From the NCBI RefSeq assembly GCF_002366715.1, contig NZ_DFBS01000039.1, positions 1-39,864 on the forward strand: a stretch of DNA of 39,864 nucleotides, written 5' to 3'. Every line of letters begins with the position of its first letter. The first letter of the stretch is position 1. Shown here in pieces: positions 32,139 to 39,864 of the stretch. The position numbers and the translations under genes were made by a program. The notes below the pieces were generated by a model. It did no database searches. It saw only the letters and a list, made by a program, of their open reading frames with translations, and had not been told where the DNA came from. This stretch comes from Halomonas sp. UBA3074. Lineage in GTDB: Bacteria > Pseudomonadota > Gammaproteobacteria > Pseudomonadales > Halomonadaceae.

Positions 32139-32432
32139 TCACTGATATTCAGAAGGGTCGATGGCTTTACCAAGCGAATTACGGTCGATCCAGTTGCCGC
32201 CTTTCGTCTCTTTGTAACGAAACACAACCTTATCGCCTACTTTAACGGGTAACTCACCATCTTCAGTTTGGTAGCTGTACTTTTCGCCCTCCACCACCAA
32301 ATGGTAGCGATAAAGGTCGGGCATACCTAACCACTCCTTGAAAGGGCCTTCCCGCTCTATTGCTTCAAGCTCACCGCGCCCTTCTAGCTTAGGAAGACGC
32401 TGCCGATTACCGCGCCGAAATCCACCTGCCAT
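32139..32432 (-). CDS. Conserved hypothetical protein, small and beta-rich
   Basis: A 97-residue protein I do not recognise. A basic N-terminus (AGGFRRGNRQRLPKLEGRGE) is followed by segments of alternating hydrophobicity, YRYHLVVEGEKYSYQTED and VKVGDKVVFRYKETKGG, which suggest a small beta-barrel. There is no signal peptide and no cysteine. GGGAG six bases before the ATG supports real translation. It follows dnaB (94 bp downstream) on the same strand. Confidence 0.7.
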   Translation of the reverse strand: MAGGFRRGNRQRLPKLEGRGELEAIEREGPFKEWLGMPDLYRYHLVVEGEKYSYQTEDGELPVKVGDKVVFRYKETKGGNWIDRNSLGKAIDPSEYQ

Positions 32433-32526
32433 TTGCTACTCCCGTTTTTTGCGTATCGTGGGTGGGGCATTATACGAGCTCGCTCCCCATCCTCAAGCGA
32501 TTCATCAAGAACCCGTCATTAAGCGC

Positions 32527-33915
32527 TTAGTCGCCGAAGGCTTGGCCGTAGCTATCCGGGGCCAGGTCTTCGAAGCGGGTATATTTACCGATAAATGCCA
32601 TATGAACGGTACCGATGGGACCATTACGCTGCTTACCGATGATGAGCTCTGCAATCCCCTGGTTGTCGGGATTATCTGGATTATAGACTTCATCCCGATA
32701 AACGAAGGCAATGACGTCAGCATCCTGCTCGATGGCACCCGACTCACGTAGATCCGACATGACCGGGCGCTTGTTGGGACGCTGCTCCAACGAGCGGTTC
32801 AACTGAGAAAGCGCCACCACCGGGCAATTGAACTCTTTCGCCAAGCCTTTCAAAGAGCGCGAAATTTCAGAAATTTCACCGGTGCGGTTTTCGCTAAAGC
32901 CGGGGATCTGCATCAACTGAAGGTAATCGATCATGACCAGTGCGATATTGCCATGCTCACGCACTACCCGGCGTAACCTGGAGCGCATTTCATTAGGCGA
33001 CAAGGCCGCGGTATCGTCGATAAACAGCCGCTTGTCTTTCAGCAGGTTGACCGCAGAGGTCAAGCGCGGCCAATCCTCATCTTCCAATTGCCCGGTACGC
33101 ACGCGCGTTTGGTCAATCCTGCCCAGGGATGAAAGCATCCTCAGCATGAGTGATTCTGCCGGCATCTCCATGGAAAACACCATGACAGGCTTGTCGCTGG
33201 AAATAACCGCATGTTCAACCAGGTTCATGGCGAACGTGGTCTTACCCATGGAAGGACGACCCGCGATCACCACCATATCCGAAGGCTGTAGACCAGTGGT
33301 CATCTCGTCCAAATCTCGGAAACCGGTCGAAAGCCCGGTCATTTCGCCTTTAAGGTTAAACAGCTCATCAATGCGATCGACGGCTTTGGTCAAGAGGTCA
33401 CTCATGCCGATAGGGCCGCCGGTTTTAGGGCGCTCCTCGGCAATCTGGAACACTAAGCGTTCCGCTTCATTGAGCAACTCATCCGCCGGGCGCCCTTGTG
33501 GAGAAAAAGCGCTATCGGCGATTTGGTTCGCCGCACGAATTAGCTTACGTAGCGTCGCTCGCTCACGCACGATGTCAGCGTAAGCACGAATATTACTGGC
33601 AGAGGGCGTATTGCGGGCAAGCTCAGCCAAAAAGGCCAACCCACCGACCGTATCCAAATGATCACGCGCTTCCAGCGCTTCGGAGAGCGTCACCACGTCT
33701 AATGGCTGGCCAGACTCCGCCAGATGAATCATCACGTTGAACACTAAACGGTGCTCATAACGGTAGAAATCATCCGCTACCAAGCGTTCTGAGACGTTAT
33801 CCCAGGCTTGGTTGTCCAGCATTAGCCCGCCTAATACCGACTGTTCCGCCTCCAGCGAGTGCGGCGGCAGTTTAAGCGCTGCCGTTTCTTGATCAGCAGA
33901 AGGCTGGTCCTGCAT
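32527..33915 (-). CDS. dnaB: Replicative DNA helicase DnaB
   Basis: A 462-residue hexameric 5'-3' helicase. The N-terminal DnaG-interaction domain begins PPHSLEAEQSVLGGLMLDN. The RecA-like domain has Walker A AGRPSMGKTTFAMN, Walker B ALVMIDYLQLM, and motif EISRSLKGLAKEFNCPVVALSQLNR, ending with RDEVYNPD and GKQRNGPIGTV. AAGGAG six bases before the ATG at 33915. It is separated from rplI by a strong terminator, so it has its own promoter. A 216-codon antisense frame over it is shadow. Confidence 0.97.
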   Translation of the reverse strand: MQDQPSADQETAALKLPPHSLEAEQSVLGGLMLDNQAWDNVSERLVADDFYRYEHRLVFNVMIHLAESGQPLDVVTLSEALEARDHLDTVGGLAFLAELARNTPSASNIRAYADIVRERATLRKLIRAANQIADSAFSPQGRPADELLNEAERLVFQIAEERPKTGGPIGMSDLLTKAVDRIDELFNLKGEMTGLSTGFRDLDEMTTGLQPSDMVVIAGRPSMGKTTFAMNLVEHAVISSDKPVMVFSMEMPAESLMLRMLSSLGRIDQTRVRTGQLEDEDWPRLTSAVNLLKDKRLFIDDTAALSPNEMRSRLRRVVREHGNIALVMIDYLQLMQIPGFSENRTGEISEISRSLKGLAKEFNCPVVALSQLNRSLEQRPNKRPVMSDLRESGAIEQDADVIAFVYRDEVYNPDNPDNQGIAELIIGKQRNGPIGTVHMAFIGKYTRFEDLAPDSYGQAFGD

Positions 33916-34104
33916 AGCGAGCTCCTTTAAACACACAGCATAGCCAGTGAAGATGCCTATCTTAGACGCAGCCGTGAAGCGCGACCACCGGCTCTCTCTT
34001 AATGATTACAATTTAGACGTTGGTTAAAAACGAAGAGCGATGCCACTCATTAGGTTTTAAATAACATCCAGGGCTAACGCGAAAACACAGGCTTTAGAAA
34101 TAAC

Positions 34105-34132
34105 AAAAGGCGCGGGAAAACCCGCGCCTTTT
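34105..34132 (-). terminator. Rho-independent terminator of the rpsF-rplI operon
   Basis: AAAAGGCGCGGG-AAAA-CCCGCGCCTTTT forms a 12-bp stem with T-rich 3' arms on both strands. It lies 46 bp after the rplI stop and precedes dnaB. Confidence 0.9.
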
Positions 34133-34177
34133 GAGGCTGTCGTGCTAGCGCAACAAGTGACTAAGCTAAGTCGCCCG

Positions 34178-34624
34178 TTACTCTGCTACTACCACAACGC
34201 GTACAACCGCATCCACTTCAGCGTGCAAGTGAAGGGCAATGTCGTATTCGCCAGTTTGACGAATCGGGCCATTCGGCATACGGACTTCGCTCTTGGCAAC
34301 ATCGATGCCAGCAGAGGAAATGGCGTCAGCCAAGTCACGCGGGCCAATAGAACCAAACAGCTTGCCTTCTTCGCCTGCTTTGGAAACCAAAGACAGTTCG
34401 ATGTCGTTCAACTGCTCAGCGCGCGCTTCGGCTTCAGCCTTACGCTCAGCGGCTTGCGCTTCGAGTTCAGCACGCTGCGCTTCAAACGCTTCGATGTTGT
34501 CTTTAGTGGCCGGTACGGCTAAACCGTAAGGCACCAAGTAGTTACGACCATAACCAGGCTTCACGGTGACCTTGTCACCCAGGCCGCCCAGCTTACCAAT
34601 GTTGTCGAGCAGAATGACTTCCAT
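34178..34624 (-). CDS. rplI: 50S ribosomal protein L9
   Basis: A 148-residue protein starting MEVILLDNIGKLGGLGDKV, with the L9 signature GYGRNYLVPYGLAVPAT. The long connecting helix, rich in Ala/Glu/Lys (LEAQAAERKAEAEARAEQL), and the C-terminal rRNA-binding lobe follow. It is the last gene of rpsF-rpsR-(membrane protein)-rplI. Confidence 0.98.
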   Translation of the reverse strand: MEVILLDNIGKLGGLGDKVTVKPGYGRNYLVPYGLAVPATKDNIEAFEAQRAELEAQAAERKAEAEARAEQLNDIELSLVSKAGEEGKLFGSIGPRDLADAISSAGIDVAKSEVRMPNGPIRQTGEYDIALHLHAEVDAVVRVVVVAE

Positions 34625-34639
34625 CTCGTAAACCTCTTG

Positions 34640-35491
34640 TCAGTTGCTGCGGGCAAGGCGTGCGCGAACGTTCGCGAATGTATCAATCAGCCCCAACAGC
34701 AGCACAATGAGAATCGTGGGCCAGGTCGTGATCAGCAGCACATAAAATGCTACCAGCCACAGCCCGTTCATCCCCTTTAATCCAATAAACCCGTGCACTA
34801 ACGCAACGCCAGCTACCAGTAGCGGAATCCAACCCAGCATCGCCAGCGCATGTGCGCCTAGCAGCATGCCACCCACCCCAATCACCGCCAATACGGCTAG
34901 CTCTTTGGGGGTTAGGCGCAGTGCATGAAACTCTTCGCGAAAGCCACCTGGGTTATACAACCCAGCTTGCCAACTACGCGCAAGCGCCAAACACACAATG
35001 GCTGCCAATAGAACCACGAGCCCAGTCACACCACCTACCACTAGCGCGGCAATGGTTTGGGTATCGTAGCCTTGATTGGTGAACTCCGTGAGCATGCGAT
35101 CCACTTCTTGTGAACCTTCACGCAACTGCTCAAGCATTAGCTCCGTACCACCTGGTGGGCTGAAAATGCCAAGCTGAACCATCACTGAGGCGACTAATGT
35201 CCCCACAATTAAGGTCTCACCCCAACGCATTCTCTCGCGCAGAATGACCGCCATTAACGTTACCAGCAATATGCTAGCAAGCGGAATGACATCACCTTGC
35301 GCCCACCACCAGCCAGCCGGTAGCGCTGCAGCGATAATAACCGGAAGCGCAGGCACGAAACCTTTACGCAGGGTCATCAACGCGGCGATGGCTGCCCCTA
35401 ACCAGAACAACCAAGGCACTAGCGTTGCTAGGGCCGCCCCGCCTGCGGCGTAAGGCGTGCCCCGCATCAGCCATCGGGCTAGTGCCAGCAT
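34640..35491 (-). CDS. DUF2232-like membrane protein between rpsR and rplI
   Basis: A polytopic protein of 283 residues with about eight hydrophobic segments, including LATLVPWLFWLGAAIAALMTL, VLLAAIVCLALARSWQAGL, ELAVLAVIGVGGMLLG and LWLVAFYVLLITTWPTILIVL. It corresponds in position and character to PA4933 of Pseudomonas, which lies between rpsR and rplI there. Function is unknown. The start is ATG 35491, with GTG at 35494 equally possible. The stop of rpsR is 12 bp upstream. The ribosome site is weak, suggesting translational reinitiation. Confidence 0.85.
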   Translation of the reverse strand: MLALARWLMRGTPYAAGGAALATLVPWLFWLGAAIAALMTLRKGFVPALPVIIAAALPAGWWWAQGDVIPLASILLVTLMAVILRERMRWGETLIVGTLVASVMVQLGIFSPPGGTELMLEQLREGSQEVDRMLTEFTNQGYDTQTIAALVVGGVTGLVVLLAAIVCLALARSWQAGLYNPGGFREEFHALRLTPKELAVLAVIGVGGMLLGAHALAMLGWIPLLVAGVALVHGFIGLKGMNGLWLVAFYVLLITTWPTILIVLLLGLIDTFANVRARLARSN

Positions 35492-35503
35492 CACGTTAAA
35501 CGC

Positions 35504-35731
35504 TTACTGATGGCTATCGGAATAGGGCAGCAGTGCCAGATAACGCGAACGCTTGATAGCGGTCGCCAACTGACGCTGATAGCGTGCTTTGGTGCCGGTA
35601 ATACGGCTTGGAACGATCTTGCCAGTTTCGGTGATGTAAGCCTTCAGCGTGTCCAGATCTTTATAATCGATCTGCTTGATGCCTTCAGCGGTGAAGCGGC
35701 AAAACTTACGGCGACGGAAAAAACGTGCCAT
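35504..35731 (-). CDS. rpsR: 30S ribosomal protein S18
   Basis: A 75-residue protein: ARFFRRRKFCRFTAEGIKQIDYKD, then LKAYITETGKIVPSRITGT and RQLATAIKRSRYLALLPY, all diagnostic of S18. It is 33 bp downstream of rpsF. It binds S6 in the 30S platform. Confidence 0.98.
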   Translation of the reverse strand: MARFFRRRKFCRFTAEGIKQIDYKDLDTLKAYITETGKIVPSRITGTKARYQRQLATAIKRSRYLALLPYSDSHQ

Positions 35732-35764
35732 GGACTAGCTCCTTAAAACGTGCAGTGAATAAAA

Positions 35765-36142
35765 TCAGGCAGTTTCTTCTTCTTCAGCGCGCGGTTTTTC
35801 TTCGCGACGCGGACGTTTTTCTTCTGCCGGTTTCATCATCGGTGAAGCTTCAGTAACAGCTTCTTTGCAGCGAACAACCAAGCTGCGGATAATGGCGTCG
35901 TTGTAACGGAAGATATTCTCGATTTCATCGAGAGTCTCGCCGCTGCACTCAACGTTCATCAGCACGTAGTGGGCTTTGTGGATCTTGTTGATCGGGTAAG
36001 CCAAGTGACGACGGCCCCAATCTTCCAGACGGTGCACAGTGCCGCTGTTTTCAGTAACGATGCTGGTGTAGCGCTCAACCATCGCCGGCACCTGCTCGCT
36101 TTGATCCGGGTGGACCATAAACACGATTTCGTAATGACGCAT
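35765..36142 (-). CDS. rpsF: 30S ribosomal protein S6
   Basis: A 125-residue protein beginning MRHYEIVFMVHPDQSEQVP, with the S6 motifs GTVHRLEDWGRRHLAYPINK and YVLMNVECSG. The C-terminal tail is charged and ends in EEEETA, which resembles the acidic end that RimK extends in E. coli. Its leader folds into the S6:S18 motif that covers the AAGGAG ribosome site. It is the first gene of the operon. Confidence 0.98.
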   Translation of the reverse strand: MRHYEIVFMVHPDQSEQVPAMVERYTSIVTENSGTVHRLEDWGRRHLAYPINKIHKAHYVLMNVECSGETLDEIENIFRYNDAIIRSLVVRCKEAVTEASPMMKPAEEKRPRREEKPRAEEEETA

Positions 36143-36147
36143 GGGAT

Positions 36148-36219
36148 CTCCTTGCGGTTTGACAGCTTCCTTTGTGTGCTACTGCTAAAGGCAATAAACG
36201 ACAACAAGGAAGCAAGGAG
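36148..36219 (-). promoter_or_regulatory. S6:S18-binding autoregulatory leader of rpsF
   Basis: On the minus strand CTCCTTGC (36219-36212) pairs perfectly with GCAAGGAG (36155-36148), which contains the rpsF ribosome site. Directly inside it TTCCTTGT (36211-36204) pairs with ACAAAGGAA (36175-36167), with one extra base. The 3' side carries an 11-nt bulge, GCTGTCAAACC, giving CCG at the stem junction. A two-stem hairpin with a 3' bulge holding CCG is the known S6:S18 mRNA motif. When bound, it should block rpsF translation. Confidence 0.75.
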
Positions 36220-36330
36220 TTAACTGAAGTGCGCCGCCACCGTATTAAACGGCTAACGGGGCATCAAACAGAACTTTTATTTCAACAACTGTTTTTTACG
36301 ACAGTTACAATTACTAATTCTCACAGCTAA

Positions 36331-36354
36331 CGCCCGCTTGCAGACAAACGGGCG
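36331..36354 (-). terminator. Hairpin downstream of rlmB
   Basis: CGCCCG and CGGGCG form a 6-bp GC-only stem with a 12-nt loop, 24 bp after the rlmB stop. The minus-strand bases beyond it (TTAGCTGTG) contain only a weak T-tract. It is a possible inefficient terminator before the rpsF promoter. Confidence 0.4.
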
Positions 36355-36377
36355 CGTGTATCTTAGTAGTACGGCGG

Positions 36378-37163
36378 TTAACTTGCAAGCTGACGCTGGC
36401 GAACCGCTTCAAACAAGCAAATGCCGGTGGCCACCGAGACGTTGAGACTGGAGACCTCCCCCGCCATCGGAAGCTTGGCAAGATTATCGCAGGCTTCGCG
36501 AGTCAAACGCCGCATACCCTTGCCTTCTGCGCCCATGACCAGGGCAGTAGGGCCAGTCATATCAATGTCAAAAACGCTGGCCTCGGCCTCTCCAGCCGTG
36601 CCGGTAATCCAGACCCCGGCATCTTTTAGCTTGGCAAGCGTACGCGCCAGATTGGTTACCTGATAAACCGGCACCACCTCGGCGGCACCACAGGCCACTT
36701 TGCGCACCGTGGCATTGAGCGGTGCAGCTTTATCTTTTGCCACGATGACCCCATGAGCCCCCGCGGCATCCGCGCTGCGCAGGCAGGCACCGAAGTTATG
36801 CACATCGGTGACCCCATCGAGGATTAGCAGAAGCGGCGGTGTAGACGACGGCCATGCACGCAGCTTAAGCCAGAGTGACTCCTCACCTTCTGGCGTCAGC
36901 GGTGGGCAAAACCCCACCACCCCCTGATGAGCAGCGCCCTGGGTTAGCTGGTCCAGCAAATCGCGGGGCTGCTCTTTCACTCGAGCACCCTGCGACTGAG
37001 CGTGGGCGACCAACTCTTTCAAGCGGCTCCCTGCCCCCTGCTGCACCCATAACTCACGGGGCGCTTCGCCTCTGTCTAGCAAGCTTTGCAGTGCATGAAC
37101 GCCATATACCTGATCCAACCCATCGGGAGTTTTAGGCCCCCGCCGTGTAGACGCCGACTTCAT
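36378..37163 (-). CDS. rlmB: 23S rRNA (guanosine2251-2'-O)-methyltransferase RlmB
   Basis: A 261-residue SpoU-family enzyme. The N-terminal substrate-binding domain is VYGVHALQSLLDRGEAPREL. The SPOUT motifs are LILDGVTDVHNFGACLRSADAA, LVMGAEGKGMRRL and LNVSVATGICLFEAVRQR. The ATG lies 2 bp after the rnr stop, so the two are co-transcribed, as in many gammaproteobacteria. Confidence 0.97.
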   Translation of the reverse strand: MKSASTRRGPKTPDGLDQVYGVHALQSLLDRGEAPRELWVQQGAGSRLKELVAHAQSQGARVKEQPRDLLDQLTQGAAHQGVVGFCPPLTPEGEESLWLKLRAWPSSTPPLLLILDGVTDVHNFGACLRSADAAGAHGVIVAKDKAAPLNATVRKVACGAAEVVPVYQVTNLARTLAKLKDAGVWITGTAGEAEASVFDIDMTGPTALVMGAEGKGMRRLTREACDNLAKLPMAGEVSSLNVSVATGICLFEAVRQRQLAS

Positions 37164-37165
37164 GC

Positions 37166-39589
37166 TCAGCCCTTATTTGGTGATGGTTTGCGTGGGCCGT
37201 TACGCGTGCGGCGCGGGCCACGGCGCGTTGCGGGCTTCTCGCTATTGGACGGTTTGTTGCCTGCCGATTTGGCACCACCGGCTTTCGCTTTGGCTCCAGC
37301 ACCCTCTTCGCCGCCCCGGCTCTTACGCGGCTGGCGGCGCGGACGAGGTTTCTCATCCCCCAGGCCGAAATCGATTTTACGGTCATCCATATCGACACGC
37401 GCCACCTGCACCGTGAGGCCATCGCCCAAACGGTAGGTCGTGCCAGTACGCTCACCTTTCAGGCGATGCTTCTCTGCTTCGTAGTGGTAGTAGTCCGATG
37501 GCAGCGAGGTGACGTGAACCAAGCCTTCCACAAAGAACTCATCCAGACGCACAAACAAGCCGAACTGAGTAACAGAGGCGATGGTACCTTCAAACGTTTC
37601 GCCGAGCTTGTCAGACATGAACTCGCATTTCAGCCAGCTCTCTACATCACGCGTGGCTTCGTCGGCGCGACGCTCCGTCATTGAGCAGTGTTCACCCAGC
37701 TCAAGCATTTGCTCGAAAGTATACGGGCACCATTTGCTCGGCGGCTCAACCGGCGAACCTTCCACGCGCAGCACTGTATTGGTCTGACGCGGACCACGGA
37801 TCACCGAACGAATAGCGCGATGGACCAGCAGATCAGGATAACGACGAATCGGCGAAGTAAAGTGGGCGTAGGCCTGGTAGGCCAAACCGAAGTGACCTTC
37901 GTTTTGCGGCGAATACACCGCCTGATTCATCGAGCGCAACATGACTGTCTGGATGATATCGAAATCAGGGCGGTCAGCAATCGTTTCACGCAGCGCCTGG
38001 TAGTCCTGCGGAGTGGGCATATCGCCGCCGCCGACCGCAAGGCCTAACTCGTTTAAGAACAGGCGCAGCTTATCAAGCCGCTCAGGCGTGGGCCGTTCGT
38101 GAATACGGTAAAGCGCCGGCAGATCATGCTTGTCCAGGAAGCGCGCCGTGGCAACGTTAGCCGCCAGCATGCACTCCTCGATCAACTTATGCGCATTGTT
38201 ACGGCTACGCGGCACGATTTTCTCGATTTTACGCTCATCGTTAAAGATGATCGCCGTTTCAGTGGTATCGAAATCAATCGCACCACGCTCAGCGCGTGCT
38301 TCGCGCAGCAGGTAGTAAAGCTCTTCCAGGTTCTTTAGCGGCTTGACGAGCTCGCTGTGCTCTTGCCGCAGCGCCTCGCCCTCTTCGCTCTTCTCATCGA
38401 GAATCGCGGCCACCTTGTTATAGGTAAGGCGAGCGTGAGAATTCATCACCGCTTCATAGAAACGGTAGCGGCTGATCGCACCGGTTTGAGAGATATTCAT
38501 CTCACATACCAGCACCAGACGATCCACATGGGGATTCAGCGAACATAGGCCGTTGGACAATAGTTCCGGCAACATGGGAACGACTTGGCCAGGGAAATAG
38601 ACCGAGTTCCCCCGCGTACGGCCTTCGTCATCCAGCGGCGTTCCAGGGCGCACATAGTGGGAAACGTCCGCGATGGCGACCAGAAGCTTCCAACTGCCAG
38701 ATTTCGTTTTCCACGCACACACCGCATCGTCAAAATCTTTAGCGGATTCATCGTCGATGGTGACCAGCGGCACATCACGCAGGTCAACGCGGTGCTGTTT
38801 GTCTTCTTCCAGCACTTCCGCTGAAATGCCGGCAATTTGATCGAGCACTTCAGGCGGGAATTCAGCGGGGATATCATAACTGCGAATCGCAATATCGATT
38901 TCCATACCCGGGTCCATACGCTCACCCAGCACTTCGACTACTTCGCCGACCGGCTGCACACGCGTCGCTGGCTGCTGAACGATCTTGGCCGAAATCACTT
39001 GGCCATCTTTAGCGCCAGCACAGGCACTGTGCGGGATGATCACTTCCTGAGTAATACGCGGATTTTCGGGAATTAAAATACCGAACTCCGGCGTATTACT
39101 GCGGTACACACCCACAATAGTTTGCGTGTTGCGTGCAATCACATCGGCAATGGTCGCTTCATCACGGCCACGGCGGTCACGCCCGCTAACCCGTGCCAAT
39201 ACATGGTCACCGTGAAAGACGCGCCGCATTTGCCGCGGCGGCAGTACCAGGTCCGGCTTTTTGCCATCGTCGCGCAGTATGAAGCCAAAGCCATCGCGGT
39301 GCCCAAGCACTTTGCCTTTAATGAGGTCCAGCTTGTCGATTAACGCATAGGCACTGCGGCGGTCACGCAACACTTGCCCATCGCGCTCCATCGCTGCCAA
39401 ACGCCGCCGGACAGCCTCGATGAGCTCTTCGTCTTCCAGGCCCAGCATACGGCTCATATTTTCATGAGTAATTGGCTTACCGTATGCCTCTAGGGCAGCA
39501 AGCAAATACTCCCGGCTTGGCGCGGGGTTACCGTATTTATGCGCCTCGCGCTCGGCATGTGGATCATCACTTAACGTCCAATACTTCAT
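37166..39589 (-). CDS. rnr: Ribonuclease R
   Basis: An 807-residue processive 3'-5' exoribonuclease. An N-terminal helix-turn-helix region is followed by two cold-shock domains (KGKVLGHRDGFGFILRDDG). The RNB catalytic domain has DDESAKDFDDAVCAWK, and a C-terminal S1 domain is present (GTIASVTQFGLFVRLDEFF). A Lys/Arg/Ala-rich tail of about 60 residues, typical of RNase R, ends the protein. I prefer the ATG at 39589 (MKYWTLSDDPHAEREAHKYG; AAGGA ten bases upstream) over 39628, which lacks a ribosome site and abuts a T-tract. Confidence 0.96.
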   Translation of the reverse strand: MKYWTLSDDPHAEREAHKYGNPAPSREYLLAALEAYGKPITHENMSRMLGLEDEELIEAVRRRLAAMERDGQVLRDRRSAYALIDKLDLIKGKVLGHRDGFGFILRDDGKKPDLVLPPRQMRRVFHGDHVLARVSGRDRRGRDEATIADVIARNTQTIVGVYRSNTPEFGILIPENPRITQEVIIPHSACAGAKDGQVISAKIVQQPATRVQPVGEVVEVLGERMDPGMEIDIAIRSYDIPAEFPPEVLDQIAGISAEVLEEDKQHRVDLRDVPLVTIDDESAKDFDDAVCAWKTKSGSWKLLVAIADVSHYVRPGTPLDDEGRTRGNSVYFPGQVVPMLPELLSNGLCSLNPHVDRLVLVCEMNISQTGAISRYRFYEAVMNSHARLTYNKVAAILDEKSEEGEALRQEHSELVKPLKNLEELYYLLREARAERGAIDFDTTETAIIFNDERKIEKIVPRSRNNAHKLIEECMLAANVATARFLDKHDLPALYRIHERPTPERLDKLRLFLNELGLAVGGGDMPTPQDYQALRETIADRPDFDIIQTVMLRSMNQAVYSPQNEGHFGLAYQAYAHFTSPIRRYPDLLVHRAIRSVIRGPRQTNTVLRVEGSPVEPPSKWCPYTFEQMLELGEHCSMTERRADEATRDVESWLKCEFMSDKLGETFEGTIASVTQFGLFVRLDEFFVEGLVHVTSLPSDYYHYEAEKHRLKGERTGTTYRLGDGLTVQVARVDMDDRKIDFGLGDEKPRPRRQPRKSRGGEEGAGAKAKAGGAKSAGNKPSNSEKPATRRGPRRTRNGPRKPSPNKG

Positions 39590-39628
39590 ACGAGCAACAT
39601 CCTTGATGGCGTCATTTGCGAGAGGCAT

Positions 39629-39655
39629 AAAAAAAGCGCATACGCGAAGCGTTGC
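39629..39655 (-). terminator. Terminator-like hairpin in the rnr leader
   Basis: On the minus strand GCAACGC-TTC-GCGT(A)TGC gives a 7-bp stem with a single bulge, followed by GC and seven T residues. It lies between the putative rnr promoter and the rnr start, so it could act as an attenuator. Confidence 0.6.
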
Positions 39656-39717
39656 GGGCGGGGGATTTCAGTGTTTGAAGCGCTGAAATGAATAGGGTTT
39701 TGTTTAGTCATAGGCGC

Positions 39718-39746
39718 AGTATAGCGCTGCACGTTCAATCACCCAA
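39718..39746 (-). promoter_or_regulatory. Probable sigma-70 promoter of rnr-rlmB
   Basis: TTGGGT-N17-TATACT on the minus strand gives a -10 with five of six consensus bases and optimal spacing. The start of transcription would be near 39711, leaving a leader of about 120 nt with a terminator-like hairpin. Confidence 0.6.
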
Positions 39747-39799
39747 CCGTCTTAGACATTGTTTATACAATTTGCTTCGCAAAAAGCCTCTATAGGGTC

Positions 39800-39827
39800 T
39801 TGCATTTAACCATCACCCCGGTATTAT
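39800..39827 (+). promoter_or_regulatory. Probable promoter of tRNA-Leu
   Basis: TTGCAT-N16-TATTAT is followed by a GC-rich stretch (ACGCGCC), the type of discriminator seen at stringently controlled stable-RNA promoters. It ends 11 bp before the tRNA. Confidence 0.55.
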
Positions 39828-39838
39828 ACGCGCCACTT

Positions 39839-39864
39839 GCCCAGATGGCGGAATTGGTAGACGC
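39839..39864 (+). tRNA. tRNA-Leu, 5' part only
   Basis: The last 26 bases match the start of a class II leucine tRNA: acceptor strand GCCCAGA, TGGC, then a D-arm with GGAATTGGTAGACGC. The anticodon lies beyond the window, so the isoacceptor is unknown. Confidence 0.85.

Noticed and set aside
32933..33583. Plus-strand 216-codon frame over dnaB
   Set aside because: It lies entirely antisense to conserved DnaB motifs and shows no domain or ribosome site.
39590..39628. Earlier rnr start at 39628
   Set aside because: No ribosome site; it directly follows a seven-T tract of a terminator-like hairpin, and the first 13 residues are not RNase R-like.

Overview
The window looks like chromosome from a halophilic gammaproteobacterium of the Halomonas/Vreelandella type. 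This is inferred from three things: a Pseudomonas/Halomonas-like order rnr-rlmB-rpsF-rpsR-(membrane protein)-rplI-dnaB, a complete seven-gene Mrp Na+/H+ antiporter operon, and a PhaR polyhydroxyalkanoate regulator together with a LapA-type adhesin system. Coding density is high, no stretch over 300 bp lacks a gene, and I see no insertion sequence, phage or CRISPR. Most genes lie on the minus strand.

Region 1 (1-7310, minus strand) is a biofilm-adhesin secretion locus. It contains a TolC-like outer-membrane protein carrying a C-terminal OmpA domain, a LapB-like ABC exporter with a dead C39 domain, a LapC-like membrane fusion protein, and a LuxR-type regulator with a degenerate receiver. Next comes the start of a giant LapA-like adhesin whose N-terminal retention module shows a LapG-type TAAG cleavage motif; the adhesin runs off the left edge. 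lapD and lapG are not in the window. The control DNA holds a palindrome with repeated CTAGTGC half-sites, helically phased A-tracts, and a terminator-like hairpin between the outer-membrane and ABC genes.

Region 2 (7311-13030) holds an EamA permease coupled to a SelT/W/H-like protein, an MFS permease, a short LOV photoreceptor, a small PA3496-like protein, ettA, and a strong terminator. Region 3 (13030-18486) holds a DUF1328 protein, coq7, a HIT protein, prkB-like kinase, a thioesterase, purD and phaR on the minus strand, with rsmE divergent.

Region 4 (18512-22062) has a retropepsin-like protein, mltB, a DASH cryptochrome, and a 44-residue DUF2256 zinc-ribbon-like gene just upstream of the cryptochrome. 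Region 5 (22256-28137) is mrpABCDEFG, ending in a UUCG-loop terminator. Region 6 (28369-31560) has hemH divergent from a bacterial Fe-S (6-4) photolyase, followed by a DCC-family protein.

Region 7 (31583-39864) has two small unknown genes, dnaB, the rplI/rpsR/rpsF ribosomal operon with an S6:S18 autoregulatory leader, rlmB, rnr with a terminator-like hairpin in its leader, and the first 26 bases of a tRNA-Leu.

The most notable signal beyond gene content is light-related. Three blue-light flavoproteins (LOV, CRY-DASH, Fe-S photolyase) sit within 21 kb. The promoters of both photolyase-family genes share a spaced dyad, TTATACW-N12-TRYATAAC, which resembles the operator of B12-dependent LitR/CarH regulators.
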